Shown here: positions 50,747-62,000 of the stretch, piece after piece | Layout: the number at the start of each line of letters is the position of its first letter | Numbering within the stretch: the stretch's first letter is position 1 | NCBI GenBank assembly: GCA_001986395.2 | Contig: MQVO02000024.1 | Coordinates: forward strand, 186,001-250,000 | Length of the DNA stretch: 64,000 nucleotides | Source of the DNA: Irpex lacteus | Lineage: Eukaryota > Basidiomycota > Agaricomycetes > Polyporales > Irpicaceae | Reading direction: 5' to 3' | The notes under the pieces: model-generated | Databases searched by the model: none | Told to the model about the DNA's origin: nothing | The model's input: the letters and a program-made list of their open reading frames with translations, nothing else | Program-made: the position numbers and the translations under genes

Positions 50747-51934
50747 ATGGGAGATTTCTCAGCCGACGTTGTGCTAGCTTGCCTCCTACCCCTCTCTTTG
50801 TTCCTCATCACTTTCATATGGATAGGCATGCCCACCCTTTCATTCCGAACTATCATGGACATCATCAAAGGCCGCACCCGCAGCCCTGGTTACTACTCCT
50901 ACTTCTCTCGCGAACGGGCGGTCGCCTCCTATGATCTCTACCATGAGATTGCCTCTGCTGAGCTCGCCGCCATGCGGAAGTCGTACACCAAGCTTGGAAG
51001 AGCTCATAAGCATATTGGATACGCGCTTGGTTACCCTGCTAAACTGGACCGGCTTCAAGCAACCATCGAGGCGAATGATGAGGTTGTCCGTGCCATTGGA
51101 TGCTGTGCACGAGAGGCGTTTCCGTGGATGCAGCGCAGTCGACTCCCGGAAGACGGTGATATTTCTCGAGTCCGGGAAACCCTGAAGCACTTTATCCGTG
51201 ATTGGAGCTCTGAAGGTGCGAGCGAGAGGGGTGTCATCTTCCAACCTATACTAGAGGTACTCGCACTAGAAGACGCCGCGAAACGCCCCGATATGAAGGT
51301 GCTTGTCCCTGGTGCGGGGTTGTGTCGATTGGCCTGGGACATCTCTCGACTAGGTTTCAATACTACTGCAGTTGAAATATCGTACTTTATGACTCTCGCG
51401 TTCCGCTTCTTGTGTTCTCGCGAGCATACAGACAGGACCGAGCAACACACGCTACACCCGTACAGCTTCTGGTTCTCACATCAGTCCAAGAACGAGAACC
51501 TGTTTCGGGGAATCACGTTTCCAGACACTCTCCCGAACCTTTCGTCGAAGCTCCAGCTAGTGGAAGGCGACTTTCTCACACATCCTCGACCGGGTGATGG
51601 ATACGACTACATCGTCACGTTATTCTTCATTGACACCTCAATGAACGTTATATCAACCCTCGAGCAAATATACTCCCTGCTTCGCCCTGGAGGCCAGTGG
51701 ATTAATCTTGGGCCCTTGCTTTGGCCGAGCGGAGCTCAAGCACGAGTAGAACTCAGTCTAGAAGAGGTATTCGATCTCGCAAGAATGGTCGGCTTTGAGA
51801 TCGAGGAAGGCGAAGATGTACCAGAGGCGAAACGCAGGAAGACCGTTCCAGCGGAGTACACGGCCGATCGACACGCTATGATGAAGTGGATATACCAAGC
51901 CGAATTCTGGGTTGCGACAAAGCCGGAGTCATAA
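50747..51934 (+). CDS. N2227-domain (carnosine N-methyltransferase-like) protein with N-terminal membrane helix
   Basis: The N2227 family transfers a methyl group from S-adenosylmethionine, carnosine being the known substrate of the human and yeast members. The single-exon frame is open from 50,585, but I use the ATG at 50,747 (MGDFSADVVLACLLPLSLF), giving 395 aa. A hydrophobic helix covers about residues 6-30. The SAM pocket is KVLVPGAGLCRLAWDISRLG (about 51,300-51,350). Further family segments are EISYFMTLAFRFL, HPYSFWFSHQS, GDFLTHPRPGDGYDYIVTLFFIDTS split over two blocks, and GGQWINLGPLLW. Length and core agree with the family; the N-terminal membrane segment is unusual for it. The stop lies only 139 bp from the end of the convergent caspase gene. 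Confidence 0.9.
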   Translation: MGDFSADVVLACLLPLSLFLITFIWIGMPTLSFRTIMDIIKGRTRSPGYYSYFSRERAVASYDLYHEIASAELAAMRKSYTKLGRAHKHIGYALGYPAKLDRLQATIEANDEVVRAIGCCAREAFPWMQRSRLPEDGDISRVRETLKHFIRDWSSEGASERGVIFQPILEVLALEDAAKRPDMKVLVPGAGLCRLAWDISRLGFNTTAVEISYFMTLAFRFLCSREHTDRTEQHTLHPYSFWFSHQSKNENLFRGITFPDTLPNLSSKLQLVEGDFLTHPRPGDGYDYIVTLFFIDTSMNVISTLEQIYSLLRPGGQWINLGPLLWPSGAQARVELSLEEVFDLARMVGFEIEEGEDVPEAKRRKTVPAEYTADRHAMMKWIYQAEFWVATKPES

Positions 51935-52073
51935 TCTATGCCAAGCACTCCGCTCTTCAGGTCAGCTTACAAGTAAATGCGTTCTAGTTTTGCACTCTGA
52001 TCAACATAATACTACAGGTTCTCATATATCCGTACTATCTACGCATGCTTCCTATTTATAGTGGACCAATCTG

Positions 52074-54227
52074 TCAGCTAGATGCCTCTACGACCGTAAT
52101 CTTCCTCCAAATGACATCCCATTCCCCTTTCGTTCCCACCTCTTCACCACCTGCACGGTTCCAGGAATCATTATCTAGTATGAAGCTGTGCCCATCCTGA
52201 TCACTCCCGATCACGTCGTCTTGTTGCATGAAGTCAAGCCTCGTTGGCTGGTCAGTGAACAGTACCTTCGCGAATATGGTGTCACTTGTCGCGCCCTCCG
52301 GAAGATAAAAACGCAAAGGCTCCGCCAATTCTGTGCTCGCTCCCAGCTGCAATGTCCCTCCATTCCCAGCCAAAGTCGGCTTCTCGAAGTCTGGCGAGCT
52401 GTAACAGCGGGCAATACCATATGTGTTAGGGTCGAAGTACCACACCTGCACGAACAGGTTCTTAGAGAGGTTGCTACGCAGGACTATCGCATAATCCTCC
52501 TCTTCGCCTGAGGTAGGCTGCACCAGTATGGCCTCTTCATCGACAACTTCCACCGGAGTGCTCGTCTCAGGAATATAAAACCCTTCGTAATCGCCTCCAT
52601 TCCGTTTGGTAAGATGGCGAAGCTCAAACGCGACTTGATCCGCAAAGGGGCGCGTCACACTCGTCAAGGCAAGGAGTCGGTTGAACTTAGCAATCGCGTT
52701 GAAAATATTGACAAAGTCTGCGGCCTTAATCTCCGTAGGACTCAAGCGTGGTGGTCGATTGCGGAGAGATCCAATGAGGGGATCCAAGCGGTAGAGCGTT
52801 AAACTCCCATCGGCCTCGAAGTTCAACTGCAGATCGCTGGGCTCTCTGACTCCGACTTCTACCAGTCTCTGAGCCTCCTGATATGACATGCGGCTGACAC
52901 TGGCACGGAACAGACGAACCGACTGCTCTGCCTGGTATGAGGGAGGATCGTCATGTGTCAGGGTGTAGCGCAGCCTTTCAGGAGGGGAAGTGACCAGAGC
53001 CGAGTACTTCGGAGCGGCGAGGGGAATGCCTGCAGGAAGTTCCGCGATAGACATTGTGGCATCGACCCTCCTCGCGATGGCGGTGCCTACCATCCGTTGG
53101 GACTCCAAGAATCTGCTCATCGAGTGAACCTCGAAGATCGTCCCGGCCTCTATGCCATGAACTTGTCCTGCTGCGATCTCGACGGTGTTTCCCGTTACAT
53201 CCAGGCAAACGATAGGAACGGCGTCGAATACGTCTGCTCGCATCATGACCTCCTCGAATACCAGCCTATCGCGGACAATTCCGTCACATTGAGGATGTTG
53301 ACTGATGAATCTATGTGTCCTCCGTAGATCCTCAATACTTGCATTTATCACCTTCAGGAGTTCGGCGTACGTGCGCGGATATATGTCTTTCCTGCGCAAA
53401 GCAGATAGCCACGATCGCGTGAAGATTCCACCTGACTTAGCTCCTCCCATCGCTTCCTCCCTCGAGCCGCAAGCTGCCATAAGGACATGGTCCGCATTCA
53501 GCGCTTTGACTCGACCGCGATTGGCCTTAGAGCCTGTGAACGGAGTCTTGACACCCAGACCCTCGTCAAGTTCTGTATACAGAGGAGAGAGAAGGGATGG
53601 GTCGACTGCGCGTGGCCGGAGCTCTTCTTCATCGTCTGACGAGCGCCCCTGGTCACCGCCTCTAGTACCGTGGCCGCTACAGCAGCAGTCAAGCACCACA
53701 GTTATGTTGTTTCCGTGCGCATTGGCTGCTCTGTTGATCAGAGCGGCCAGCGTTCTGTCAGGGATGCCACAGGTAGGATAACCTGTCGCGCTATCCATAG
53801 TGCCTTCGTCCCACGGGATGATGACTTCCAATAAGTCGTCCCTATTTTCGTCACCTGATTTCTCCTCGACAACTGTCCAGCCAGCAGGTGCTTTCAGGAA
53901 GCTACCGTGTCCTGAATAGTGCAGCAAGATAGCGTCGCCTCGCTGAATCCGTGAATTGTCGATCAAGTGGCTCTGGAACGTAGCAATGATGTTGTTCCTT
54001 GTCGCCTCTGCGTCTTTGAGATATACAATGTGGTCTTCTGGGACGTTGAGGTCTTCGGTCAGATAATTTAGCGTGTTTCTTCCATCGATATGGGCGCCAT
54101 CAACAGGTGGCCAACTTGGATTCACGTAGCACTCGATGGAAATGATGAGGGCCCAAAGACGTGGCATGTGTTGCAGCAAAGTTCTAAACTCTTGAGATGA
54201 ACATGTGTCTCGTTCGAGGAGCGACAT
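52074..54227 (-). CDS. Caspase-fold (peptidase C14) protein with large C-terminal region
   Basis: This is a predicted cysteine protease of the caspase/metacaspase fold, 717 aa, in a single exon. The domain covers residues about 24-320. It begins LWALIISIECY. The catalytic His lies in HYSGHG (H107; 53,904-53,922) and the catalytic Cys in LDCCCSGHG (C182; 53,672-53,690). A conserved MAACGSREEAMG-like strand precedes FTRSWLSAL. Residues 330-717 form a beta-rich region of the kind seen in basidiomycete caspase proteins, ending in a block around RFYLPEG and WDVIWRKITV. Both catalytic residues are present. The gene lies directly downstream of a same-strand SF1 helicase (346 bp gap), and a second, broken copy lies before the next helicase, so the two genes have been duplicated as a unit. 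Substrate and trigger are unknown. Confidence 0.92.
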   Translation of the reverse strand: MSLLERDTCSSQEFRTLLQHMPRLWALIISIECYVNPSWPPVDGAHIDGRNTLNYLTEDLNVPEDHIVYLKDAEATRNNIIATFQSHLIDNSRIQRGDAILLHYSGHGSFLKAPAGWTVVEEKSGDENRDDLLEVIIPWDEGTMDSATGYPTCGIPDRTLAALINRAANAHGNNITVVLDCCCSGHGTRGGDQGRSSDDEEELRPRAVDPSLLSPLYTELDEGLGVKTPFTGSKANRGRVKALNADHVLMAACGSREEAMGGAKSGGIFTRSWLSALRRKDIYPRTYAELLKVINASIEDLRRTHRFISQHPQCDGIVRDRLVFEEVMMRADVFDAVPIVCLDVTGNTVEIAAGQVHGIEAGTIFEVHSMSRFLESQRMVGTAIARRVDATMSIAELPAGIPLAAPKYSALVTSPPERLRYTLTHDDPPSYQAEQSVRLFRASVSRMSYQEAQRLVEVGVREPSDLQLNFEADGSLTLYRLDPLIGSLRNRPPRLSPTEIKAADFVNIFNAIAKFNRLLALTSVTRPFADQVAFELRHLTKRNGGDYEGFYIPETSTPVEVVDEEAILVQPTSGEEEDYAIVLRSNLSKNLFVQVWYFDPNTYGIARCYSSPDFEKPTLAGNGGTLQLGASTELAEPLRFYLPEGATSDTIFAKVLFTDQPTRLDFMQQDDVIGSDQDGHSFILDNDSWNRAGGEEVGTKGEWDVIWRKITVVEASS

Positions 54228-54573
54228 AAGGACCAGAGCTTACTGAGTAAGACCGTGACTGGTCGACTGCGGCTGCCAGTTTAGATGGTACTACTAATCA
54301 TAACAATGCCATACTTTCAGCGTCCTTGATGCACCCCGTTATGTAGAGTCACTGACTTATTTCTTTGTTTCAGTTGGCTGTGGCTGTGCTGCAGTGCGTA
54401 CAAAGTCCCAGTCGCTCCGAGACCCAGTATGGCCGCAAGAGTCAAGTTGCATTGATAACATCATAATCGCATCTGTACTACAAGACACCAAGACGCCGAA
54501 CTGTCATTAAACTTCTAGCGATTCGAGACAAAGGCGGGATACTACTCCGAGTGTGTCTGACATTGTTCTCCAG
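54228..54573. other. Spacer between caspase gene and helicase A
   Basis: 346 bp that must hold the caspase promoter and the helicase A 3' flank. No TATA box is obvious. Confidence 0.45.
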
Positions 54574-57500
54574 TCATCCGAGTCTCACTGGCTTAGACCC
54601 TCGCCTCCACTGACCTTGCAACGCAGGTCGCTTCGCAGAAGAATTCGCGGTCAGGATATTTGGAAAGTCGTCTACTCGACGGGCTTGGGGGTTTGTAGAA
54701 GTGTGCAAATGAAGTTGGGCCATCTGCTGCGGCAGCGACTGCAGGGATGGAGATGAACGTGTCGGATACGCAGGAGTAATGCCCGCCGTCGTAGTTGGAC
54801 CGCGGGTGGAGATCCCGGAAGTTGAGGGTCGAGCTGCGGGTCGACTTGTGGACTGTGCCATGGGTTCGGGGCGCCAAGGAGCATGCGTTTGCTGTGGTAC
54901 TACTTCCAAGCGAGGATGGGGTGCTGGCACGCCGGGAAGATCGATACTTCCTTCTATGATTCGCCGCCAGTCGATCCAGACAGAATCGTAAGTTCTCCAA
55001 GCTGTGACTAGCTTCCCGAGCAGCGTCCGCTCAGCACAATCGGACACGAAGGACCGATTGCTGACAATAATCATGCCGGAACTACAGCGGGTCAACATAA
55101 CGTTCGTCCGGCTTTGGAGGGCTAGGAAGCCTGGCCGCGTCGTTCGTGTGGCAGATACAATCACATATTGAGCCTCATGACCTGCGTGGTCCATCAGCGC
55201 CCAGAATCGAACACACGATGATATCCGCCGCACCTTGGAAACTATCAACATTGTAAACCTTCTCGCTAGGAAGATGAGCGGTCTCGAGAGCTTTCACGAT
55301 GGCTGCTCGTTGTGCATCGTATGGCGTGATGACGCAGTAGTCTTTGTATCTGTAGTAATCTTGCACGAGTTTTACCACAATGCGCACTTCTTCGGCATTC
55401 TGTGAGATAACCTTAGTGCTAGTTAGATGTTGAGGAAAGAAGTGTATACGTACCCTCCAGCTCTTCCCAGCACTGACTTCCGCCCCTTTGCTCACATCAA
55501 TCAAAGCAATACAAGATGAATCACGAATACTATGGCTAGATAGTAGCTTGGAGTTGTAAACTTCGCGTGAGATGAAATCTCCGAGTGGAACTGGCATGCG
55601 GTCTATTCGGCAGTTAACATGGATACGTCCCCGTCATATCCGCAGAAGAACGTACACTGAGTATTCAGAAAATACGCCGTGGGTTTCAGGTGCTTGATAT
55701 TGAATATGCTTTGCAGCTGAGGAACTGCATCCTGACCGAACGGTGGTACTACAGGACTGTGTGAAGGAAGTTCCTTGGTTGAAGGCCAGGGACGAACTCA
55801 CATTGTTTGGGGTCGCCAAAAAAGCAAACCTTCTCCAGCTCCTTGAACTTGTGAAATAGATGCTGTGACTGTGGTCAATACCTGAATAGCCGGTTATCAT
55901 ACGTGCATAAACGTACCATGTACTCGAACGCGTTGATTTGGGAGGCTTCATCGACAACGAGTCTTACCATCGGGACAATCTTGAACACATGACATTGGTC
56001 AAGAACCGGGTTCGACAGCATGGAAAGGGTGCACAGAAGTATCTTTCCTCCCGATATGAACCGTTCCGTCTCATAGGCGTCCTTTACTTGAGAGAGGTCA
56101 TCAGAACGTATAATGTTGTCCATAATTCCTTCGTACAAATGCTCATGCCTCCATAGGTATCATAACAATCAGCGAGATGCGTGCCTCCGCGATATGATGC
56201 TCACCAGTCCACGAAGAATTCTTTCGATACGATAAGTCTGAAGTCGGTGATACCTTTACCAACGAGACTGCGAGCAATATTCTTGACGCCAACGTTGGAC
56301 TGGGCTATGATCCAAGCTGAGTCGCCATTTCCCATCCAGTAATCCGTAGCTGCAGCAATGGTTGAGGTTTTCCCAGTACCCGGAGGTCCTACAATCACAC
56401 GTCCAGTATCGTTTCACCAACAGGCGTTTGGAACTCACCGTGAGCGATCACGATAGGCTGTAACGGAGACAGCATTGCGGCAGCCACCTCCTTCTGGGAC
56501 TGATTGAGCCTGACGAAGGCTGCGGTGCTGGGAGGCGGTGAATGCGTCAACCTATCTGCTCGCGTTGCAACACCCTGAGGGAACCATAGACGATCAATGA
56601 ACAAGCTGTCCGTTAAGTCTATGGTCCCCTGCAGAATTCGCAGCACGAACTCATCCCGAGCACTCTCGGAAACCGTGAGCTCTTCACGGCCGTGAACTGT
56701 GACTCGTGTGATGTCGCTTCGATATCGACCCTCAGTAAGTTGAATACTCGTCTGCCTGCCTGTCGCCGACGTGGCTTGACCGATCAACTTCATCCCGCTT
56801 TCAGTGTGGAAAACAACCGAGGTCTAAGACTGATCAGTCACGCGAGCCACGACGACATGATATATGTTTACCTGATTGCTCTTACGAACCCTATTCTTGA
56901 AACGAGCGTTCTCCAGACGTAATCCATCGCCTTCATCAACGATACCATTGAACTCATTCTCGACGCATACCGGCTTCTCGTTCTCGAGAAGTTCTGTACA
57001 GAGAACCATCTCCTCGAGACAGGACAGGTGCTATCAATATCCGGATGTGAGTCTTAACGCATGTGCGCGAATAGTAAGACGTACTTGATTGTCGAGACTG
57101 GCTCTATTAGTGTTGACCTGTGTAGCGGACTGCATTACGCTTTCATCGGCGTTAGCACATCTACGTAGACAGGGTCAGCAAACGTTGCGACAGGAAGGAT
57201 GCAAAGATATATGCACATGGCGCTGACCCATGCACGCAGACAAGTTCTACGCATCGAATCTTCATTATCGGCGCCGCGGTACCACAAGGAATCCACCTCT
57301 CGCCTCCTGGTGTATGTGTCGATCTTCTTGTATATGAAGTCGGACGGGTAATGGGTTCGTTCTCGGCTTGATACCAGCAAGGTAGAAAGGTCCACCCCCT
57401 TGACGTGCCAGCGTACATCACGATGTAGATGCAATGCAATTCTGGCCATTTGAAAGCCAGCCAGCACCTTACCCAGCCGATTAGTTATTGTTGATGCGAT

Positions 57501-57809
57501 ATTACGCGACTTGACACGCGAGGCTGCTACGGATCCCGCCCTCCAATCGGTGTCAACTCCCGTCCTCCAATTAGTGTCGATACCACTGCGAACAGAGTCT
57601 TGCAACTTCAAGTAGAAGGCTTCGTTTGCAGTGGCGAACGCTAATGCCTCGACATCGCCTTTGGCAGACATTTGTAAGGAGATACCGAGATATGGCGCGT
57701 CTGTCTGTTGTATGGCGGACACTATAGCGTCGACATCTCGATAATCGAAATGGCGGGCAAGGAGCTGTCTCGACTTTGATGGAAGCAAATCCTGAGTGAT
57801 GTAAGCCAT
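54574..57809 (-). CDS. UPF1/ZNFX1-like superfamily 1 helicase, copy A (intact, 903 aa)
   Basis: This is an ATP-dependent RNA or DNA helicase of the AAA_11/AAA_12 type. Eleven exons join without a frame break (2,712 nt). Residues 1-200 are a separate domain (YLGISLQMSAKGDVEALAF ... LAGFQMARIALHLHRD ... GVDLSTLL) that may be a degenerate RNase-D-like exonuclease fold. Residues 280-400 form the 1B-like part (VTVHGREEL, LNQSQKEVAAAM). Helicase motifs are GPPGTGKTST at about 405, VVDEASQ at about 533, FFGDPKQLPPFG at about 563, QYRMP at about 596, VITPYDAQR, NVDSFQGHEA at about 700 and NVMLTRCSSGM at about 730. The last 140 residues are disordered and Pro/Ser-rich, with SLQSLPQQMAQL and a basic end. 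A 24-nt tandem duplication (WRTGVDTDWRAG region, about 57,540-57,590) is absent from copy B. Confidence 0.92.
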
Positions 57810-57869
57810 GGCCAGGATGCGCGCCACTGGGGAGAGAGAGACGTTACCAGATCATGTACTGCGAGCCTT

Positions 57870-57891
57870 GAGCCTTTTATACACTCAAGCC
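57870..57891 (-). promoter_or_regulatory. Promoter box of helicase A (TATA-containing)
   Basis: On the minus strand TATAAAAGGCTC lies about 65 bp before the start codon at 57,809. The surrounding 22 bases match the equivalent position upstream of helicase B almost exactly, so this is a conserved core promoter. Confidence 0.7.
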
Positions 57892-58403
57892 ACCGAACGC
57901 AGCGTGCGATTCTCCACAAGAATGAGCGGCCAAGAAGCTTTGGCGCGAAGAATGATCCATGAAGCACAGCGTGTCTTTGAACGACTGCGGGACAAGTACG
58001 GAGAACAAAGATATCAAATGCTAAAGCTTGGTTTGGGTTTGTACTCGCCATATTCAGACGCATGACTCCTGTGCAACATCTTCTTTACGAGAGCCTAGAT
58101 AGCATAGACAGAAACGAGGCGTATTGAGCCGCTCTACGGCTGGTCTTGAAAACTGCGATTGGTGCGATACGCCAGTTGCGCAGTGCAGTACTGTAAATGG
58201 AATACACGCATAGCATGCACAAATGACACAACATGAAGCTTGTCAACTCGTGTCAAGCTCCACCCGACCATAGGGCAGTGACTCATCGTCTCTGCGGAAT
58301 CTAGTCAGCCAGGACCACACAATCATGACACGCTTGATCCATGAACAATGCCTACCTGGTAAGTCCGTGGCCCTCATGACTTCCCAAAGTAGAGCGCATG
58401 GTA
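57892..58403. other. Spacer upstream of helicase A
   Basis: Nothing recognised apart from the upstream region of helicase A. The 85-codon plus-strand frame at 57,808-58,065 is antisense to the promoter and has no motif. Confidence 0.45.
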
Positions 58404-58625
58404 CTATCGATACAGTACGATGGAAGTGGCGAATTCGACCATGAGATAGCCAGCAGCGATATGCATATGCACCGGAGGGGCCCGCACACGAACACCGAAC
58501 GTAGCTGTGATATTGTTTCTTGTTGCCTGTGTGTCTTTGAGATTATATATGATGTGGCGTTCCGGGACGTTGAGGTTTTCGGTCACGACGCGTCAATTTG
58601 AGCGCCACCAGCAGCCAACTTAGTA
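58404..58625 (-). pseudogene. Remnant of a second caspase gene (N-terminal fragment)
   Basis: The minus strand encodes a fragment very like residues 44-84 of the intact caspase at 54,227: a GA-x-ID start, then TENLNVPERHIIYN and LKDTQATRNNITATF. An extra codon is inserted in the middle, an early in-frame stop precedes TENL, and similarity is lost after ATF. The catalytic His and Cys regions are absent. It lies before helicase B's 3' end exactly where a caspase gene would sit if the caspase-helicase pair had been duplicated. Confidence 0.85.
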
Positions 58626-59092
58626 ACCTTCAAGCTTCAAGCTTCAAGTTGGGCAATGATGCATTGATGGGTTGCAGCGTTCTGAGCTTTTTGAGGTTAT
58701 TATTCACGGCAGTGACTGATCATGAGGAGCGAGATAGAACGTACTACTCAGTTCCAGTGTGCCAGACTGACAGAGACTGATATTGATCAAGCAATAGAAA
58801 GCCCTAGCGATATTATCATGATGTGGAGTCAGCGACCTTGTCATACTCCATTGCGCACAGTACATTTACGAGCATATTCCTGAAATTCGGATGGTTCGTG
58901 GTTGTATTACCAGTAGAGTAAGACCCAGGACAATGCCCCAGTCGAACGAAAACCTTGAGAGTCAAGCTTCAATAAGCTTCAATCGATACCATCACAGTCT
59001 CATCCGTGCGACTAGATGTCAAATTATGTATGCAACGAATTCGATACAAAAGCAGTATACTACACCCAGCATGCCGCAGCTTGTACTTCTAG
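58626..59092. other. Spacer between caspase remnant and helicase B
   Basis: No gene recognised. A short tandem triple of caagctt-like units occurs at about 58,629-58,648. The rest may be eroded caspase sequence, but I cannot align it. Confidence 0.4.
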
Positions 59093-62000
59093 TTATCTCA
59101 CCAGTTTGGACCCCTGCTTCCATCGACGTTGCGACGGACGTTGGCTCGCGGGAGGACTCAAATTCGGAATTTCTGGTATATCATGGTCCACTCTTCGGGG
59201 CTTGGGCTTGGTTGAAGACTGGCGGCGAATGCTAAGGCGGGACATCTGCTCAGGAAGTGATTGAAGAGATGGATTCGAGGATGTCAAAGGTGTTGCAGAA
59301 TTGCTCATGGCCGAAGCGAAGTTTCGAGCGGTGTCAGCACCAGAAGTCAGGCGAGAACTTCCAGGTTTTGCCGAAGGTAGCGGTGCCGCAGGTAGTGGTA
59401 CCACAGGTCGCCGGGCAGCCGGAGGGACGCGCGCCAGTGACTGAGATTTGTTGGAACGAGGATGTGGGGCACGCGATCCAGGAAGGTCAACGCTTCCTTC
59501 TAAAACTCGTCTCCAGTCTATCCAGACCTTAGTGCTGGGTCTAAGTCCTTCCCAATGCGCAGCTAGCTTTCCCAATAACGTTCGTTCGGCACGCCGCGAT
59601 ACGAAATGCGAGTTGCTGACGATTATCATCCCAGCTTTACACCGGGTGAGCATGACATTGGTCCTGCTTTGGGTACGCAAGAAACCTGGGCTACTCGTCC
59701 GTGTAGCCGATACAATGACATAGTCGGCCTCGTGTCCTATGTTCCGCGTGAGTATGTAATACGCTCAATAACGTTTCGATCCATGCACCTTGGTAGCTAT
59801 CCACATTGAAGACTTTATCACTCGGCAAATTGGCAGCCTGAAGAGCCTTTATGATTGTAGCACGTTGGCCGTCATACGGTGTGATGACACAATAGTCTTT
59901 GTGACGGTATCGGTCTCCCACGAGCTTCACCACCATCCGTGCTTCTTCGATATTCTGATAGGATTCTCAGCAAACCGAGTAAATCGAGTGTTTGAAATCA
60001 CAAACCTTCCAGCTCTTGCCTTCCTTCTCTTCCACTCCTTTACTAACATCGATAAAGACGACACCTGAAGGATCGCGGCTCTCGTGAATTGATTTCAACT
60101 TCGAGTCGTATACCTTCTGGGAGATGAATTCTCCTAGGGGCATTGGCATGCGATCTGTCCGATATCAGATGATGCGCCGGCCAGAATGTATATTCACGAC
60201 GTACATTGTGTGTTGAGAAGATAAGCCCCATGTTTCAAGTGCTTCACATCGAATATGCTTCCGAGCTGGGATACGTTATCTTGTCCAAACGGTGGCACTG
60301 GAGTGGAATACATTTCAGCAGATGCACCATATACGACGGCAAAGAGCTGACGTTGCTTGGGGTCTCCAAAGAAGCACACTTTCTGGAGGTCCTTGAACTT
60401 GAAGAAGAGATGCTATGATGGATATGGCGAGATTAGTACTTGCGTCCATTAAAGACTGCACAGGGCGGGCTGTACCATGAACTCAAAGGAATTGATCTGA
60501 GAGGCTTCATCAACAACAAGCTTCACCACCGGAACAACCTTGAACATCCGGCAGTTTTCCAGAACCGGGTTTGATAGCGTAGAGAGAGTACACAGTATGA
60601 TTTTGCTGCCTGAGATCAGACGTTCCGTCTCATATGCGTCCTTTAGTTGGGACAAGTCGTCAGAGCGTATCAGGTTGTGCACGATATCTTCGTAAAGGGA
60701 CTCGTGCCTATGAAGACAAGCGAGAATGAGCAAGAGAGAAGTTATCGCTGGAGAAGGAGGCTCGTCACCATTCCACGTAGAACTCTTTCGATACGATGAT
60801 CTTAAAGTCAGTCAGCCCTTTGTCGAAGAAGCTTCGTGCAATGTTCTTGACGCCAACATTCGATTGAGCAATGATATAGGTCGGCTCGTTTTCCTTATTC
60901 CAGTAGTCTGCAGCTGCAGCGATAGTTGAAGTCTTCCCGGTACCAGGAGGGCCTATCAACAGATAGTCAGACATGTATTGTAAGCTCGAAAGTATTTTTA
61001 GAAATATTTGACACGCACCATGAGCGATGACGATAGGCTGCAAGGGAGATATCATTGCTGCTGCTACCTCCTTCTGCGACTCATTGAGTTTCGAGAAGGC
61101 AGTGTTCGAAGGGGGAGATAGATGTTGTAGCTTGCGTGACAGAGAGTCTGCAGAAGGAAACCAGACAAGATCGACCAATGGCCGGCCTATCAGCTTTATG
61201 TCCCCTTGTAAGATGCGTAGGACATATTCGTCACGCGCATTCTCCGCACATGTAAGTTCTTCGCGGCCATGCACGGTTACACGAGTGATGTCGCTACGGT
61301 ATTGGCCTTGCATGAGGTGTATCTTCGTCGTCTTGCCATTCGCGGACGTAGCTTGTCCAATCATACTTCGACCGCTTTCGGTATGGAATTCAACAGATGT
61401 CTTGGTACACGATTAGGTGCTGACATCAACAAAAAGTGGGGAAAGCTCACCTGTTTGCTTTTCCGGACCCTCGTCGTGAATCGCGAATTCTCTAGGAGCA
61501 AGCCCTCGCCGTCAGACTTGATATCCTTGAAGTCATTCTCGACCCGAATCGGCTTCTGCATGTCCAATAATTCCGCACAGAGCACCATGTTCTCAAGGCA
61601 CGAGAGATGCTAGTAAGTACATTGATGAGCTCAAGATCTGACTCTCGAGTGAGTCTCAGAGAAATCTTACGTCACTTCGAAGACCATCACGAGCAGTGTT
61701 GACGCGCTTCGCCGATCCTATGGCACCTGGTTTGGCAGCGGCGGCGCAGCTGTAGAACGGGGTTGATTGTGCATTCGCATCTTGCGTAATGATGATAGGC
61801 ACTTACATAGCACTGATCCATGCGCGCAAGCACACTTTACGCATGTTCTCGTACCCGTACTCGACTTCATCGCTGTGGTCGTCGGGGTACCATTGACTGT
61901 TGATCTGCCTCTTGTTGGGGCTCGATTCGACGACTTTGTTGATGAAATCGGATGGGTACAACGGGCGTTCTCTAGTTGACACGAGCAATGTGGAAAGGTC

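Noticed and set aside
53305..53781. 158-codon plus-strand frame inside the caspase gene
   Set aside because: Antisense shadow of the caspase catalytic region.
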